Below the pieces are notes generated by a model. That model saw nothing but the letters and a program-made list of their open reading frames with translations, ran no database searches and was not told the origin of the DNA. The position numbers were made by a program, and so were the translations under genes. Of a stretch of DNA of 61,964 nucleotides, positions 22,902-32,295 are shown in pieces. Source of the stretch: Mesostigma viride (lineage: Eukaryota > Streptophyta > Mesostigmatophyceae > Mesostigmatales > Mesostigmataceae); assembly GCA_009746045.1 (NCBI GenBank), contig RPFO01000065.1:9557628-9619591 (forward strand). The letters are read 5' to 3'. Every line of letters starts with the position of its first letter. Position 1 is the stretch's first letter.

Positions 22902-24240
22902 ACAATTAATTAATTAAGGCTCGTGCTCCCGTTGGGGAGTCACGGAGCATTAACCCCCATGGATGGATGGATGGGTGCAAACAGTCCTACCCGTCTAATC
23001 TATCTACAACAGCTATCTACAGACATCTATCAACAACAACTCTACCCTAGGGGAACTGTCTGGCGTGCTTCCCGTATGTTTGCACACGCGGGCGCTTCCC
23101 CACGGGGGGGGGCTCGTTGTCCTCTATGACCTGGGCCCACTTGGCCTTGTCCATCATCTTTTTCGAAATCACGGAGAGGCCTAGGCCCCCCATGTCCTCT
23201 ACTAGCTGTTCTTTGAAGGTGCGGGCCTTGCGGCGTCTAGCATTCCGGGGCCCGGCCCATGTCAGGAGGTGCCGGCCAGGCTGAGCTGGGCGCAGTCCCG
23301 CGGGGGGGCAACGTGAGGTACGTGTCTACCTGGTTGCATGGTGCGAGCTAGGTGCCCTACTAGCTGCAGGCACCGCTGCTTAGTGGTGCTGGTGATATAT
23401 GGCATGCCAAGGTACAGGTCCTCATTGCGAACATGAGCAGCATATCCTACTCTGAAAATGGATCGCAGCATGTTGGTGACCGCGCCGTCCAGCTTGCGGG
23501 CCAGGTCGGCGGTGAGGGTCCACGTCTCGGCCCCATACGTAAGAACAGGAAGGACGAGGACCTTAAACAACTCCTGTTTCTCGATCTTGCCCAGGGGCTT
23601 GCGCCACAGGGCCCGGTATTGGCGTAAAGCGTGCCAGGCGAGGGAGATTAATTAATTAATTAATTAATTAGGAACATAACTCCGTTGGGAGTATATGTAG
23701 CACAGCGAGGGAGATGCGGTGGTCCACATCAGCCTCGCAGCTGGGATTTGGGAAGCAGTCTGCCCAGCAGCTTGACACGGTCCCGATACAGGACTCGAGA
23801 GCCGTCAAGGAGAAAGAGGGCTGGCGGTGGGTGGGTGAGCCCAATCGCCAGAGCCTCTGTCTTCTTGCTGACCTCAAGCCCCACTGCACGGGCCTCTATA
23901 GCCAGGCAGTCAAGCCACGTCTGCACGTGCCCAGTGTCCTCGAAGAGGGTGGTGTCGTCTGCATAGATGATGTCCGCCAGCCGAATCTCCGTGTCCGCCC
24001 CGGCCGCCATGCCAGAAACGGTTGTCAACCTGCACCCCTGGTTCCCTACCCACGACGCGGGCAAATCGCTTGCGCGCCTGGATCATTGCGTATTCGACCA
24101 CAATAATGAACAGGTAGGGCGACAGCACGCAGCCCTGCCACACACCCTTCTGTAAAGGGCATGGTGGCATGGTCCCGTAGGAAGTGCGCACCGAAGTGGT
24201 GGACCCTTCATACAGTTCGCGTCACAATGAACTGAAAGAC
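22902..24240 (-). mobile_element. LINE (non-LTR retrotransposon) fragment, 5' truncated, degenerate
   Basis: Reading on the minus strand: the RT segment KGVWQGCVLSPYLFIIVVEY, then ADIIYADDTTLFED (YADD catalytic box), the post-RT region VLVLPVLTYGAETWTLTADL, and a C-terminal tail ending near 23040. These are typical of an L1-type RT (family knowledge). At least three frame changes occur, so it is a pseudogene. The 3' UTR ends in the hairpin CTCCC-CAAC-GGGAG (22926-22939) and a TTAATTAATTAATTGTG tail at 22902-22917. A 56-bp insertion interrupts it at 23649-23704. Confidence 0.85.
23638..23715 (-). mobile_element. 56-bp micro-insertion (LINE 3' end only) with 11-bp target duplication
   Basis: GCGAGGGAGAT is present at 23638-23648 and again at 23705-23715. 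Between them, on the minus strand, lies TGTGCTACATATACTCCC, the hairpin ACTCC-CAAC-GGAGT, and about six TAAT units. Removing it restores the LINE reading DVDHRISLA followed by WHALRQYRALW. Confidence 0.9.
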
Positions 24241-25552
24241 GCCGAGAGCAAAGCTCCCAAGGCAACTGTAGAGTTGTATCTCCGGTTCCTTCGCGAGGTT
24301 GTTCCAGAGGAGAAATTGCGGGCATGCAGCTGGAACGAGTATCAAATACTGTTTGTCGCGCTTGCGTGCAACTACTTGGCAGATGACAACAGCTCCTCTG
24401 CGGGCGACTCAGGGGTTGGTGAGCGCGGCGCGATGGGTCCAACAGCTCCCGGCAGCGCCCCCTTGCCGCAGACGGCAGCTGAGCCGGCTCGGGGGCTCGG
24501 AGGCAGGTTGCTGGTGCGTTGCCTGCGCTGGCGGGTGGAGTTAATTAACGCTCCCAGCGCGGCCGCCGTGGCTATTACCCCCCAGCTGGTCGAGCTTTTC
24601 CAGCAGCAGTCACATATGCCGGCTGCAAGAGATGTTGCGACAGCAGTCACTTGTGGTGCAACATCTCCTCGGAGCCCAGCAAGCCCCGGCTTCGGTTACT
24701 CCCGCTGCCGCGACCACAGTGCACCTCGGTCGATTCCGCCCGCCCCTGTCCTGCGCCGGCCGGCGTTTCACAAATGTAACCACGGTTCTACGTCGTACGC
24801 AGGCTGCCACCATCAATGCTCGCGTGCGAGTCATGTGCGCCGATGCTGGGCCTGCCCCCCAGGGTTTCGTGTGGGCCCGCGTGAGGGTGCGTCCCACCTT
24901 AGGCGTTCAGTTGGCGCAACCGGAGGGCATGGCCTTACTGGAGCTTGACGTCAACGTGCCGCTGGCGGTGCCCGTTGCGGAGCGCCGCCGCAACATGGCC
25001 CCAACCCACGTGATCAACGGGATCATGTACAATCTCGCGGGGGACACCCCGGGCGGCGCCCATGCAGGTGCTGCACATCCGCGGTTTCACGCGGATCAGC
25101 CGGTGGAGTTTTATCGGCACGTGCTCCCGCCAGAGATGTTCTCCGCCCGGTACTGTCAGTTCACGGACCCATGCGGCGCCCGGTCTGTTCTCGACCAGGC
25201 CATGGCATCCTTTGTCGGGACCCACCACTGCGCCGGTATCGTTTGGACAGGAGGTTCGGTGTCGCTCACCGGACACACATTCCTCGCCGCCTTCTTGAGC
25301 GTTTTCCCACTGGAGGCGCTGCGGGATGTCAACCTGGCCAAACGCCATGATGCACGCGCCGGCGAGCGGCAACTCACCTTCCAGCACGCCCTAGTCCAGG
25401 CCAATGGCCTACCTCTTCCCGAGCCGGCTGAGGCCGCGCCGGCTGAGCGTGTCCACCGGCGTCAACGCCCGGCCGCACCTCTGCGCGGGCAAGGCTGTGG
25501 GGGCCCCGCTCGTGGGGGTCACCGCCCGAGCCCTTACCGCCCGGCGCCGTAA
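24184..25552 (+). CDS. Unknown, probably transposon-encoded protein, split by one frame change
   Basis: Two overlapping plus frames, 24184-24948 and 24632-25552, read as one protein if the frame changes near 24,600-24,660. The first gives ATVELYLRFLREVVPEEKLR and CSWNEYQILFVALACNYLAD. The second gives FYRHVLPPEMFSARYCQF, VGTHHCAGIVWTGG and FLAAFLSVFPLEALRDVNLA. Codon use is GC-rich and consistent. I recognise no family. The extreme 5' end overlaps the LINE RT on the other strand, so the true start is probably further in. Confidence 0.45.
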
Positions 25553-27304
25553 ATCATCGCCAACCGATGGTGACAATTGGCACATTGCGTGCCCTGGAAG
25601 GCAACAGTGACCATGTATACAGTCATTTATAAGTGACTCCCGGCTACAGGAGTAGCCGCCTCTTTTGTTGGGGGGGGGAGGTGTGTTGCACGGATGCGAC
25701 ATGCCATTTGTGGTATTAAATTATCCGTCCCGGTCGATCGGCGCCAACCGTAATCCGGCGCCAGTGCCGAGGCCATAGTATAGTTGGCAGCCGAGGCAAT
25801 CCGTGTGGAAGTAAGTGTAGAAGTTTTGCTGACGAACTTGGCCTTTGCGCCGTAGGCAGACCCAGCGCCTGAACGGGAGTTACGGGACAGCCAAGTGGCA
25901 CTGCACATGCGTTATGATGGTACCTACGGACATTTGGATATTTTTCAGGAGAGGCCTCTAGCCGTACTGGTGTTCTAGACGGTTCGAGAAGCCTGTCCCC
26001 GCAGACCTCACGTCATGCCTGGTTGGCAGCGCCAGGCGCAGCCACCAACGGGGACGAAGGGACAAAATAGGAAGGCACGAGCTATGCCAGCAGTCCGGAC
26101 CTTGTATCGTAATTTACCACGTTGCTCTACAGATTATTTACCATCGCTTAATCCTGGAGTGTAAAGCTCCTGTGGGCTCGAGTGTGAATCCCTCGCCTAC
26201 TGGGTGTAAGTCTTCCCGCATTGAGTGTTTTAATCTGTGTGGTAACATTGTAATATACGAAACCGGTTTTCCGGGTTTGAGCTTATTCGTATTGTGTGAC
26301 AAGTATTCTTAAGCCACCATCGTGCGCTGTGACGCATAGGAAGTCAAAGGTCTTTCGCATTCGTTCTCAATCCTTAAGGCGCTATTTTAAATAGCCATAC
26401 GTGTTAAAGGAGTCCAGAGGACTGCGAATTGCCGGCACCAGCTGCGGCAGCTGCGGGTCTTCCGGAAAGTCCCCTAACAACGGCAAAACTGCTCTCTGTC
26501 GACGATGTAACTCGTCAAGCGATGTGGTGGCCTCGTCAATAAGGCTTTGCCACTCCGCAGCCAACTGCTGCGGATCGCGCAAAGGCGGAACCGGTAAAGG
26601 GTCGGCCGGCGGAGCAGTTATCTCCTCATCGGTTGGGATCCGGAACTCGAAGGAATTCGGCATTTTTGAGAGTTGGCGTGTAATACGAGTTGTGAGAGAA
26701 TGCCGAAGATCGCCATGGCTCTTGCAGGAAATGTTGCCTTTATTAGAATAATGGAAACACAGACGTAAGTCACGTCACTTCCAAGACTGCACGCAGCACA
26801 GACGACAGGGTCGCAGTGCCAAGAGAACGTGCACGCAAGAGCTAGCGTCCTGGTGCTACCAAGTCACACATATAACTTGCTAGGGATCGACGCGTCCAAG
26901 TAATCAGCTGCACTGTCACAGCTGAACTGTCAATCAATTGATCACACCGACTCTGGCACGCCTTTGGCGCGCAGATCTATCAATTGTCCATACGGCTAGT
27001 CCTGTGGACCTATCCGTACACTACTCAGCATCAATTCTCTCATAGGTCCTGGCGCGCTACAGCACGACTACCTATCAATTGACCATCAAGTCCTGTACAA
27101 GTCCTGTCAACGTCCTGCGGACTATCAAAGTGACACTTGTACATCCTGTGTCCGTACGCGCCCACAGTGGCGCGCCGGGTACTGTCGGCACAGCCTAGGA
27201 ACGTCATAACTTTTACGTCCCGTAACCAAATGAGGCGTTCAAGGTGCCGTTGGAAAGAGCGTAACAATCTCTATCCACCTAACATAAATCCTTTACGTTA
27301 ACTA
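25553..27304. other. 1.7 kb, unassigned, probably repeat-derived
   Basis: No recognised gene apart from the small ORF at 26382-26663. 26,900-27,200 has many short repeats of TATCAATTG and TGTCAATCAATTG type and CCTGT boxes. Confidence 0.4.
26382..26663 (-). CDS. Small hypothetical protein, 93 codons
   Basis: Opens MPNSFEFRIPTDEEITAPPA and contains QQLAAEWQSLIDEATTSLDE and LHRRQRAVLPLL, a likely helix or coiled coil. It could be the N-terminal piece of a retroelement gag or an isolated ORF. No motif is decisive. Confidence 0.3.
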   Translation of the reverse strand: MPNSFEFRIPTDEEITAPPADPLPVPPLRDPQQLAAEWQSLIDEATTSLDELHRRQRAVLPLLGDFPEDPQLPQLVPAIRSPLDSFNTYGYLK

Positions 27305-27633
27305 GATAGGTTCATATCTAACGTAGGTATTTCACCCCCCGACCTGAAAAACGACCTAGTAAAATGACGGAATGGGAATAGGGAATATGAGCTAGGGCCG
27401 GTCGTGCCTATCTACTAATGTTAGGTGTGCGGCACCTCAGTGGCACCGGCTGTGTCATATAGGAAAGGGCGGAAGGGGCGTAATGGTGCCAGAATAATTT
27501 TGTGGCATACACCCCTTCCGCAGGCAACTTACCATAGACTTACCGGCCCTCATCCGTACTCCGGTTGTGGAGCTAGCTAGAGCAGTACTAAGGGCGGCGG
27601 AGGGGAGGGGAGGCATCCTCAATTGCAGCTTCG
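27305..27633. repeat. Direct repeat A, first copy
   Basis: About 330 bp, from GATAGGTTCATATCTAACGT to GGCATCCTCAATTGCAGCT, over 90% identical by eye to 29119-29468. It contains the inverted pair GCGGAAGGGG / CCCCTTCCGC. Confidence 0.9.
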
Positions 27634-28438
27634 CATCTACCGGTAATCACGGTGGCGGCTGGCCATGGCGGCACAGCCGATTATCAGGCAACAGCTATCG
27701 GCCCACCCCTGGCGGGTGGGCTTCGCATGAATTAGAATTCCGACCATGCCCCACTGTCTTCGAGGTGCAGATATCGACTTCCAACGCATTATTTGGGCCG
27801 ACGCAACTAGGGAAAAAAGCATCCCCTGCCACGGGATGAATTGGCGGGCTCGGCCCCAGATCTCGGATATGGGAAAATATTGTGTGTTCGGGTGCATGGT
27901 TAAAGTCTTGAGACGGCGCAGGAAATTTCTGTAAGACAGTGACTGCGTGGGCCAAGCTGCATAGCCCGAGACTCGGGCGCTCACCTGGCTGTTTACCTCG
28001 ACCGCCAGTAACCACAGCGGTGGACCAGATGGCGGGGAGGTGCGGGGGATGGTTGTAAGCCGTTGTTGGGGGAAGTGCCCACGCAATCCATGGGGGGGGG
28101 CTGTACCCGACGCATGGAGGAGGAGGAGGAGCTTCGTGCTGCAGACGAGAGGGCGGGGCCTGGCGCCTTACGGCCCTTACCGGGCGCCAGATGCTGCTAT
28201 GTTACATCGTCGGGCGGGACAAGTCTCTATGTACCAAACCAGATATCCTCGCGGAGCGTAAATCCAAGGTGTGGCGCTGCGGGGATCGCCGCGATTTTTC
28301 GGGGAGACTGGCCCCCTCTCGGGCGCCGATGGAGTGATCGTAGCGGCCATAGGTATCGACCTAAGGCCGAGGGGGAATTACCGGACAGAGGTGAGCACAT
28401 GGAGCGGCCGCGGGCCAGGGGGGAGAAGCGGGACTAAT

Positions 28439-28540
28439 TGCTGCCATGCCAGCGGGCTGGAGCTAGTGAACGACTTTCCCAGCTGAAAATTATGTTGCAT
28501 GAGCTTGCCGCCTCTTATGGGCAGGCACGTATTTGTAATA
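28439..28540. repeat. Direct repeat B, first copy (second at about 29507-29604)
   Basis: CTGCCATGCCAGCGGGCTGG through TTATGGGCAGGCACGTATTT is repeated at 29507-29604 with very few changes. In the second copy it runs straight into repeat C (AATAAACCTGTACACCTGG), showing the unoccupied arrangement. Confidence 0.9.
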
Positions 28541-28976
28541 ATTAATTAATTAATTAATAGACACGTGACTGCGTCACGTGAGCATAAGTCCTCAGTGGGA
28601 GGGGAACATGGGATGGAATGGATGGTATAAGCTATCTAGGTCCTAGTTACAGGGGTGTGGGCACCGCGGCCCGAATCGCTGTGAATGCCGTACTTGGTCA
28701 CACGCGGAGCCCCCACAGGCTTGGGGGTGGTCTCCTTCATCACTACTTGCCATCTATCCTTGCGCACCATCTGCCTCCATATAACAGACAAACCAGGAGG
28801 CTGCCCTGGGGTGAGCCCGTCACGTCTAGTGTAGCACATGTCCATGCCGAGTCTATCACGAAAAGTCCACGGGTGGCGGCCCTGCCGCGCGCGGCCGGGG
28901 GCACGCCAGGTGAGGACATATCGCCCAGGCTGGGCGGGCTTGGTGCCAGCTAGTCTATCTGATGTATCTACATACC
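28541..28976 (-). mobile_element. Second 5'-truncated LINE insertion, C-terminal piece
   Basis: The minus frame GRYVLTWRAPGRARQGRHPW, FRDRLGMDMCY, PGLSVIWRQMVRKDRWQVVM resembles the C-terminal tail of the LINE at 23.04-23.29 kb (RHLLTWAGPRNARRRKARTF, LGLSVISKKMMDKAKWAQVI). It ends with the perfect hairpin CACGTGAC-TGC-GTCACGTG (about 28562-28580) and an (ATTA)n tail at 28541-28559. TTTGTAATAAT flanks both sides. The empty site is preserved in the duplicated block at about 29,595. Confidence 0.85.
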
Positions 28977-29118
28977 TTTGTAATAATAAACCTGTATATC
29001 TGGTTGGTTTCCTAACTCCATGGCCTCCAATTAATGACGACCTAGTATTTGGTGAGCTTATTATGCTTGTATTATATTTGAACGACAAAGGGGCTCAAGG
29101 GGAAGGGCAGCCAGCCGG

Positions 29119-29468
29119 TTAGATAGGTTCCTATCTAACGTGGGTATTTTACCCCCCGACCTGAAAAACGACCTAGTAAAATGACGGAATGAGAATAGGG
29201 AATAGGTCCGAGCTAGGGCCAGTGGCGCCTATCTAATGTAGGCGTGCGGCACCTACTGTAATTAGTGGTACCGGCTGTGTCATATAGGAAAGGGCGGAAG
29301 GGGTGCATTGGTGCCAGAATAGTTTTGTGGCATACACCCCTTCCGTAGGCGACTTACCATAGACTTACCGGTCTTATCTTTAAGGCCCTCATCTGTACTC
29401 CGGTTGTGGAGCTAGCTAGAGCAGTACTAAGGGCGGCGGAGGGGAGGGGAGGCATCCTCAATTGCAGC
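29119..29468. repeat. Direct repeat A, second copy
   Basis: Second copy of the block at 27305-27633, with a few short insertions (for example ACTGTAATTAGT and TTATCTTTAA). It is followed after about 40 bp by copies of 28439-28540 and 28984-29052 placed next to each other. Confidence 0.9.
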
Positions 29469-29658
29469 TAGTTCCCACCCACCCATCCACTGCAGTAGGA
29501 CTTTGCTGCCATGCCAGCGGGCTGGAGCTAGTGAACGACTTTCTCAGCTGAAAATTATGTTGCACGAGCTTGCCGCCTCTTATGGGCAGGCAGGTATTTG
29601 TAATAAACCTGTACACCTGGTTGGTTTCCTAACTCCATGGCCTCCAATGACGACCTAG

Positions 29659-29822
29659 TATGTGCGTGTGCGTGTGCGTGTGCGTGTGCGTGTGCGTGTG
29701 CGTGTGCGTGTGCGTGTGCTTGTGCGTGTGCGTGTGCGTGTGCGTGTGCGTGTGCGTGTGCGTGTGCGTGTGCGTGTGCGTGTGCGTGTGCGTGTGCGTG
29801 TGCGTGTGCGTGTGCGTGTGCG
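29659..29822. repeat. (GTGTGC)n microsatellite
   Basis: About 27 copies of GTGTGC with one GCTTGT variant. Alternating purine-pyrimidine, so potentially Z-DNA forming. Confidence 0.95.
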
Positions 29823-29837
29823 CGGGATTGAGTGTGG

Positions 29838-30130
29838 GCACTGGCAAGGGCAAGGGCAAGGGCAAGGGCAAGGGCAAGGGCAAGGGCAAGGGCAAGGGCA
29901 AGGGCAAGGGCAAGGGCAAGGGCAAGGGCAAGGGCAAGGGCAAGGGCAAGGGCAAGGGCAAGGGCAAGGGCAAGGGCAAGGGCAACTTGGGCAAGGGCAA
30001 GGGCAAGGGCAAGGGCAAGGGCAAGGGCAAGGGCAAGGGCAAGGGCAAGGGCAAGGGCAAGGGCAATTAAGGGCAAGTATGATGAGCAAGGGCAAGTATG
30101 ATGGGCAAGGGCAAGGGCATTAGTTAGGGC
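29838..30130. repeat. (GGGCAA)n microsatellite
   Basis: About 38 copies of GGGCAA with an AACTTG interruption and a degenerate right end. Six-base unit, so dipeptide ORFs on both strands are artefacts. Confidence 0.95.
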
Positions 30131-31040
30131 AAGGGCAGAAGGATATCTAGAACTTTGATAATGTTTGCATCGTAAGAGTAACTTTGGTACTCGATAAGCT
30201 CACACCACTGTCAATGTTCATAGCTGAAAGCCTCTAAATGTCACCATGCAGCATGAAAATTTCTTTGACCATGCGATTTCACAAGTACATCAAGATGGGA
30301 CCACGTCAAGCCCAATACGTAGTAGTATCAATTTATCAAGTCCATTTGACGAAGCATACAAGAGATAGCTTAACCAATGCAAAGCGCATTTCCCAACTGA
30401 GCAAGCTGCCGGGTAATGTCACCTACATTTCCATGTACGATGGTAAATGTAGCTCGAAGGATCTGCCATCGATACGGGTGGGACTTCATTGTCCCAACTA
30501 GCTCCATGGTGATCGAGCCGGCCCTCAAAGTACAGCGGAGCCGACATGTAAGCTGGACTCCTCCACGGCTAAGTAGCCTACTTTGTCGCGCCTGTTTATA
30601 TATACCGAAACAGCGATAGCATTTTTGTCGCGAGGATTTCCTGGCTCCAACTCCCAGCCAGCAGCAACCTCTATTGGCACGCTGTGATTATCGTAATACG
30701 CCAAACCTTTCAGGGTGACGTCCGCTGGACATCACGACTCGATGGCTTATATGGTCGTCATTGTGAATGAACGCCGGTTTTATGGAACGGTGAACAACCT
30801 GTGTGTCGAGCTCGATGCGGAGCACTTAACCTTGTGCAAAGTGCGATGCTAATAATCCAAGGGATGCAAGTAAGTATGACGGTGTGCGAAGCAAGGACCG
30901 ACAACAAGCTTGCAGCAGGAATCACGGCATGGCCTGGAGGCAACCGCTGGCCCTAGCTTCCCTTACAGCTATGCTGCCACCTGTTGTTATGTATTAATCT
31001 GGACATTTCAAACCAAATTGCAGCAAAATGCTGGGGGGGG
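30131..31040. other. 0.9 kb, no gene recognised
   Basis: Only short open frames (longest about 87 codons at 30238-30501) without motifs. Confidence 0.4.
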
Positions 31041-31354
31041 GGAAGGTCCAGGGGTGGCCCTTAGCCAGTGTCGCCCTTAACCCAGGTGTTTACCCTACTG
31101 CCCTAGCCTTAGCTTAGTACTAAGCCTTTGTACAGCCAGCCATGCTACGTCCTGGCTATGCTTAGCTTCCTTGCCCACGCTCCTTGTTTTGATATGTTCA
31201 CGCGGGTCTTGTTGCACCCACAGACCTTGCCGGATCGTTTATCGTGTCCGATTGCTGCTGTGGCATGCCTCAGGCATGAAGGAGAAAGGGGGTCTCTGCC
31301 CTTTCTTCCTGTTGTGCACTTTGGTGCTCCGTGACTCCCCAATGGGAGCACAAG
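31041..31354 (+). mobile_element. LINE 3' UTR and hairpin split from its tail by the gypsy insertion
   Basis: TGCTCCGTGACTCCCCAAT then GGGAGCAC (about 31325-31351) matches the 3' end of the LINE at 22902 on the other strand. The stem CTCCC/GGGAG at 31335-31348 has loop CAAT. The gypsy element begins four bases on. Its far side resumes with TTTAATTACTGTAATTGATT and AATTAATTACC, the expected tail. Confidence 0.6.
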
Positions 31355-31927
31355 TGTTACGCCGCGGATATCTACCTCCGCCTCTACCTCTAATGGGCCT
31401 GATACTACCTAAACTGGTCAGGCCTCCTCTACTCAAACCTCTGGCGAAAGACGAACGTGACGGAGCTGATCTCAATGCATTAACGTAAGTGTTACTATAA
31501 TACGCCATACAACCATTTACCAAAACCCGTTTACTCCAGGAATAGAGGAAGGAAACACAACTACACTGCCGTGACCCAAGCCTAAATGTGTTAATTCATT
31601 TAACACACGCCGAGTGCACACACAAGGGGTAGAATGCGCATAAATGGTCACCAACGGTCCAACACGCTCGGGCCGACATGGCCCTCGCCTACGGATGCAC
31701 GCTGGTCCACAACATCTACTGATGCACGCTGGTCCACTACATTCTACCACAGGATCAGGACCACTAGTAAAGTACGCGGCGCGGCGCCCAACGGCACCCA
31801 ATGTACCACAGTACTGTTACGAGGACAATAATGTCCCGGTAGGAGCCTAAACGTAAACCTAGGGACAACCGAGGCAAAAGACCTAATTTACGTCCGTAAC
31901 TACAACGAATTGTTACGCGACGTAACA
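31355..31927 (-). repeat. 3' LTR of the chromovirus
   Basis: 573 bp, same length as the 5' LTR. By-eye differences are one base near 31713 (AAC versus TAC) and one near 31803 (GTACC versus GTTCC). Confidence 0.95.
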
Positions 31928-31938
31928 CCTCCCCCCCA
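31928..31938 (-). promoter_or_regulatory. Polypurine tract at the 3' LTR
   Basis: On the minus strand TGGGGGGGAGG directly precedes the LTR start TGTTACG. This is the usual plus-strand priming position. Confidence 0.75.
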
Positions 31939-32295
31939 CAAAGGTAGGGAGCCCTCTCCCTACGCACAGGGAGGAAACAAAGGAGTAGGAAACCTAATGC
32001 ACCCAGCACACACCAACACAATCGGCAGGCCATCCAAGATACAAAGCACCAATAGTTCACACGGTCTCCACCACCACGCCGGGAGGTGTAGGGTTAGCCA
32101 GCACCAAGCCTGGTGGTAGGTTCCCCTAACTGCCTGGAACAAAGTCCTTGCCGGGGGGAACGGCACTGGGCAGGACACACAGAGTAAACCAATCAGCACC
32201 AAGGACCAAGAACGACCAGCCAACTGGCCAGAACATGAGGGCGACTCTATATACCGGAGGGACAACACCCTCAGGTCGGGCCTAAGGCCCTCTAT

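Noticed and set aside
27305-29468. Repeat A pair as LTRs of a small retrotransposon
   Set aside because: No TG...CA ends, no target duplication, and the interior contains a LINE insertion and unrelated blocks; duplication is simpler.
29555-30123. Dipeptide-repeat ORFs (Lys-Gly, Arg-Ala, His-Thr, Pro-Leu)
   Set aside because: Hexanucleotide microsatellites; every frame is open.
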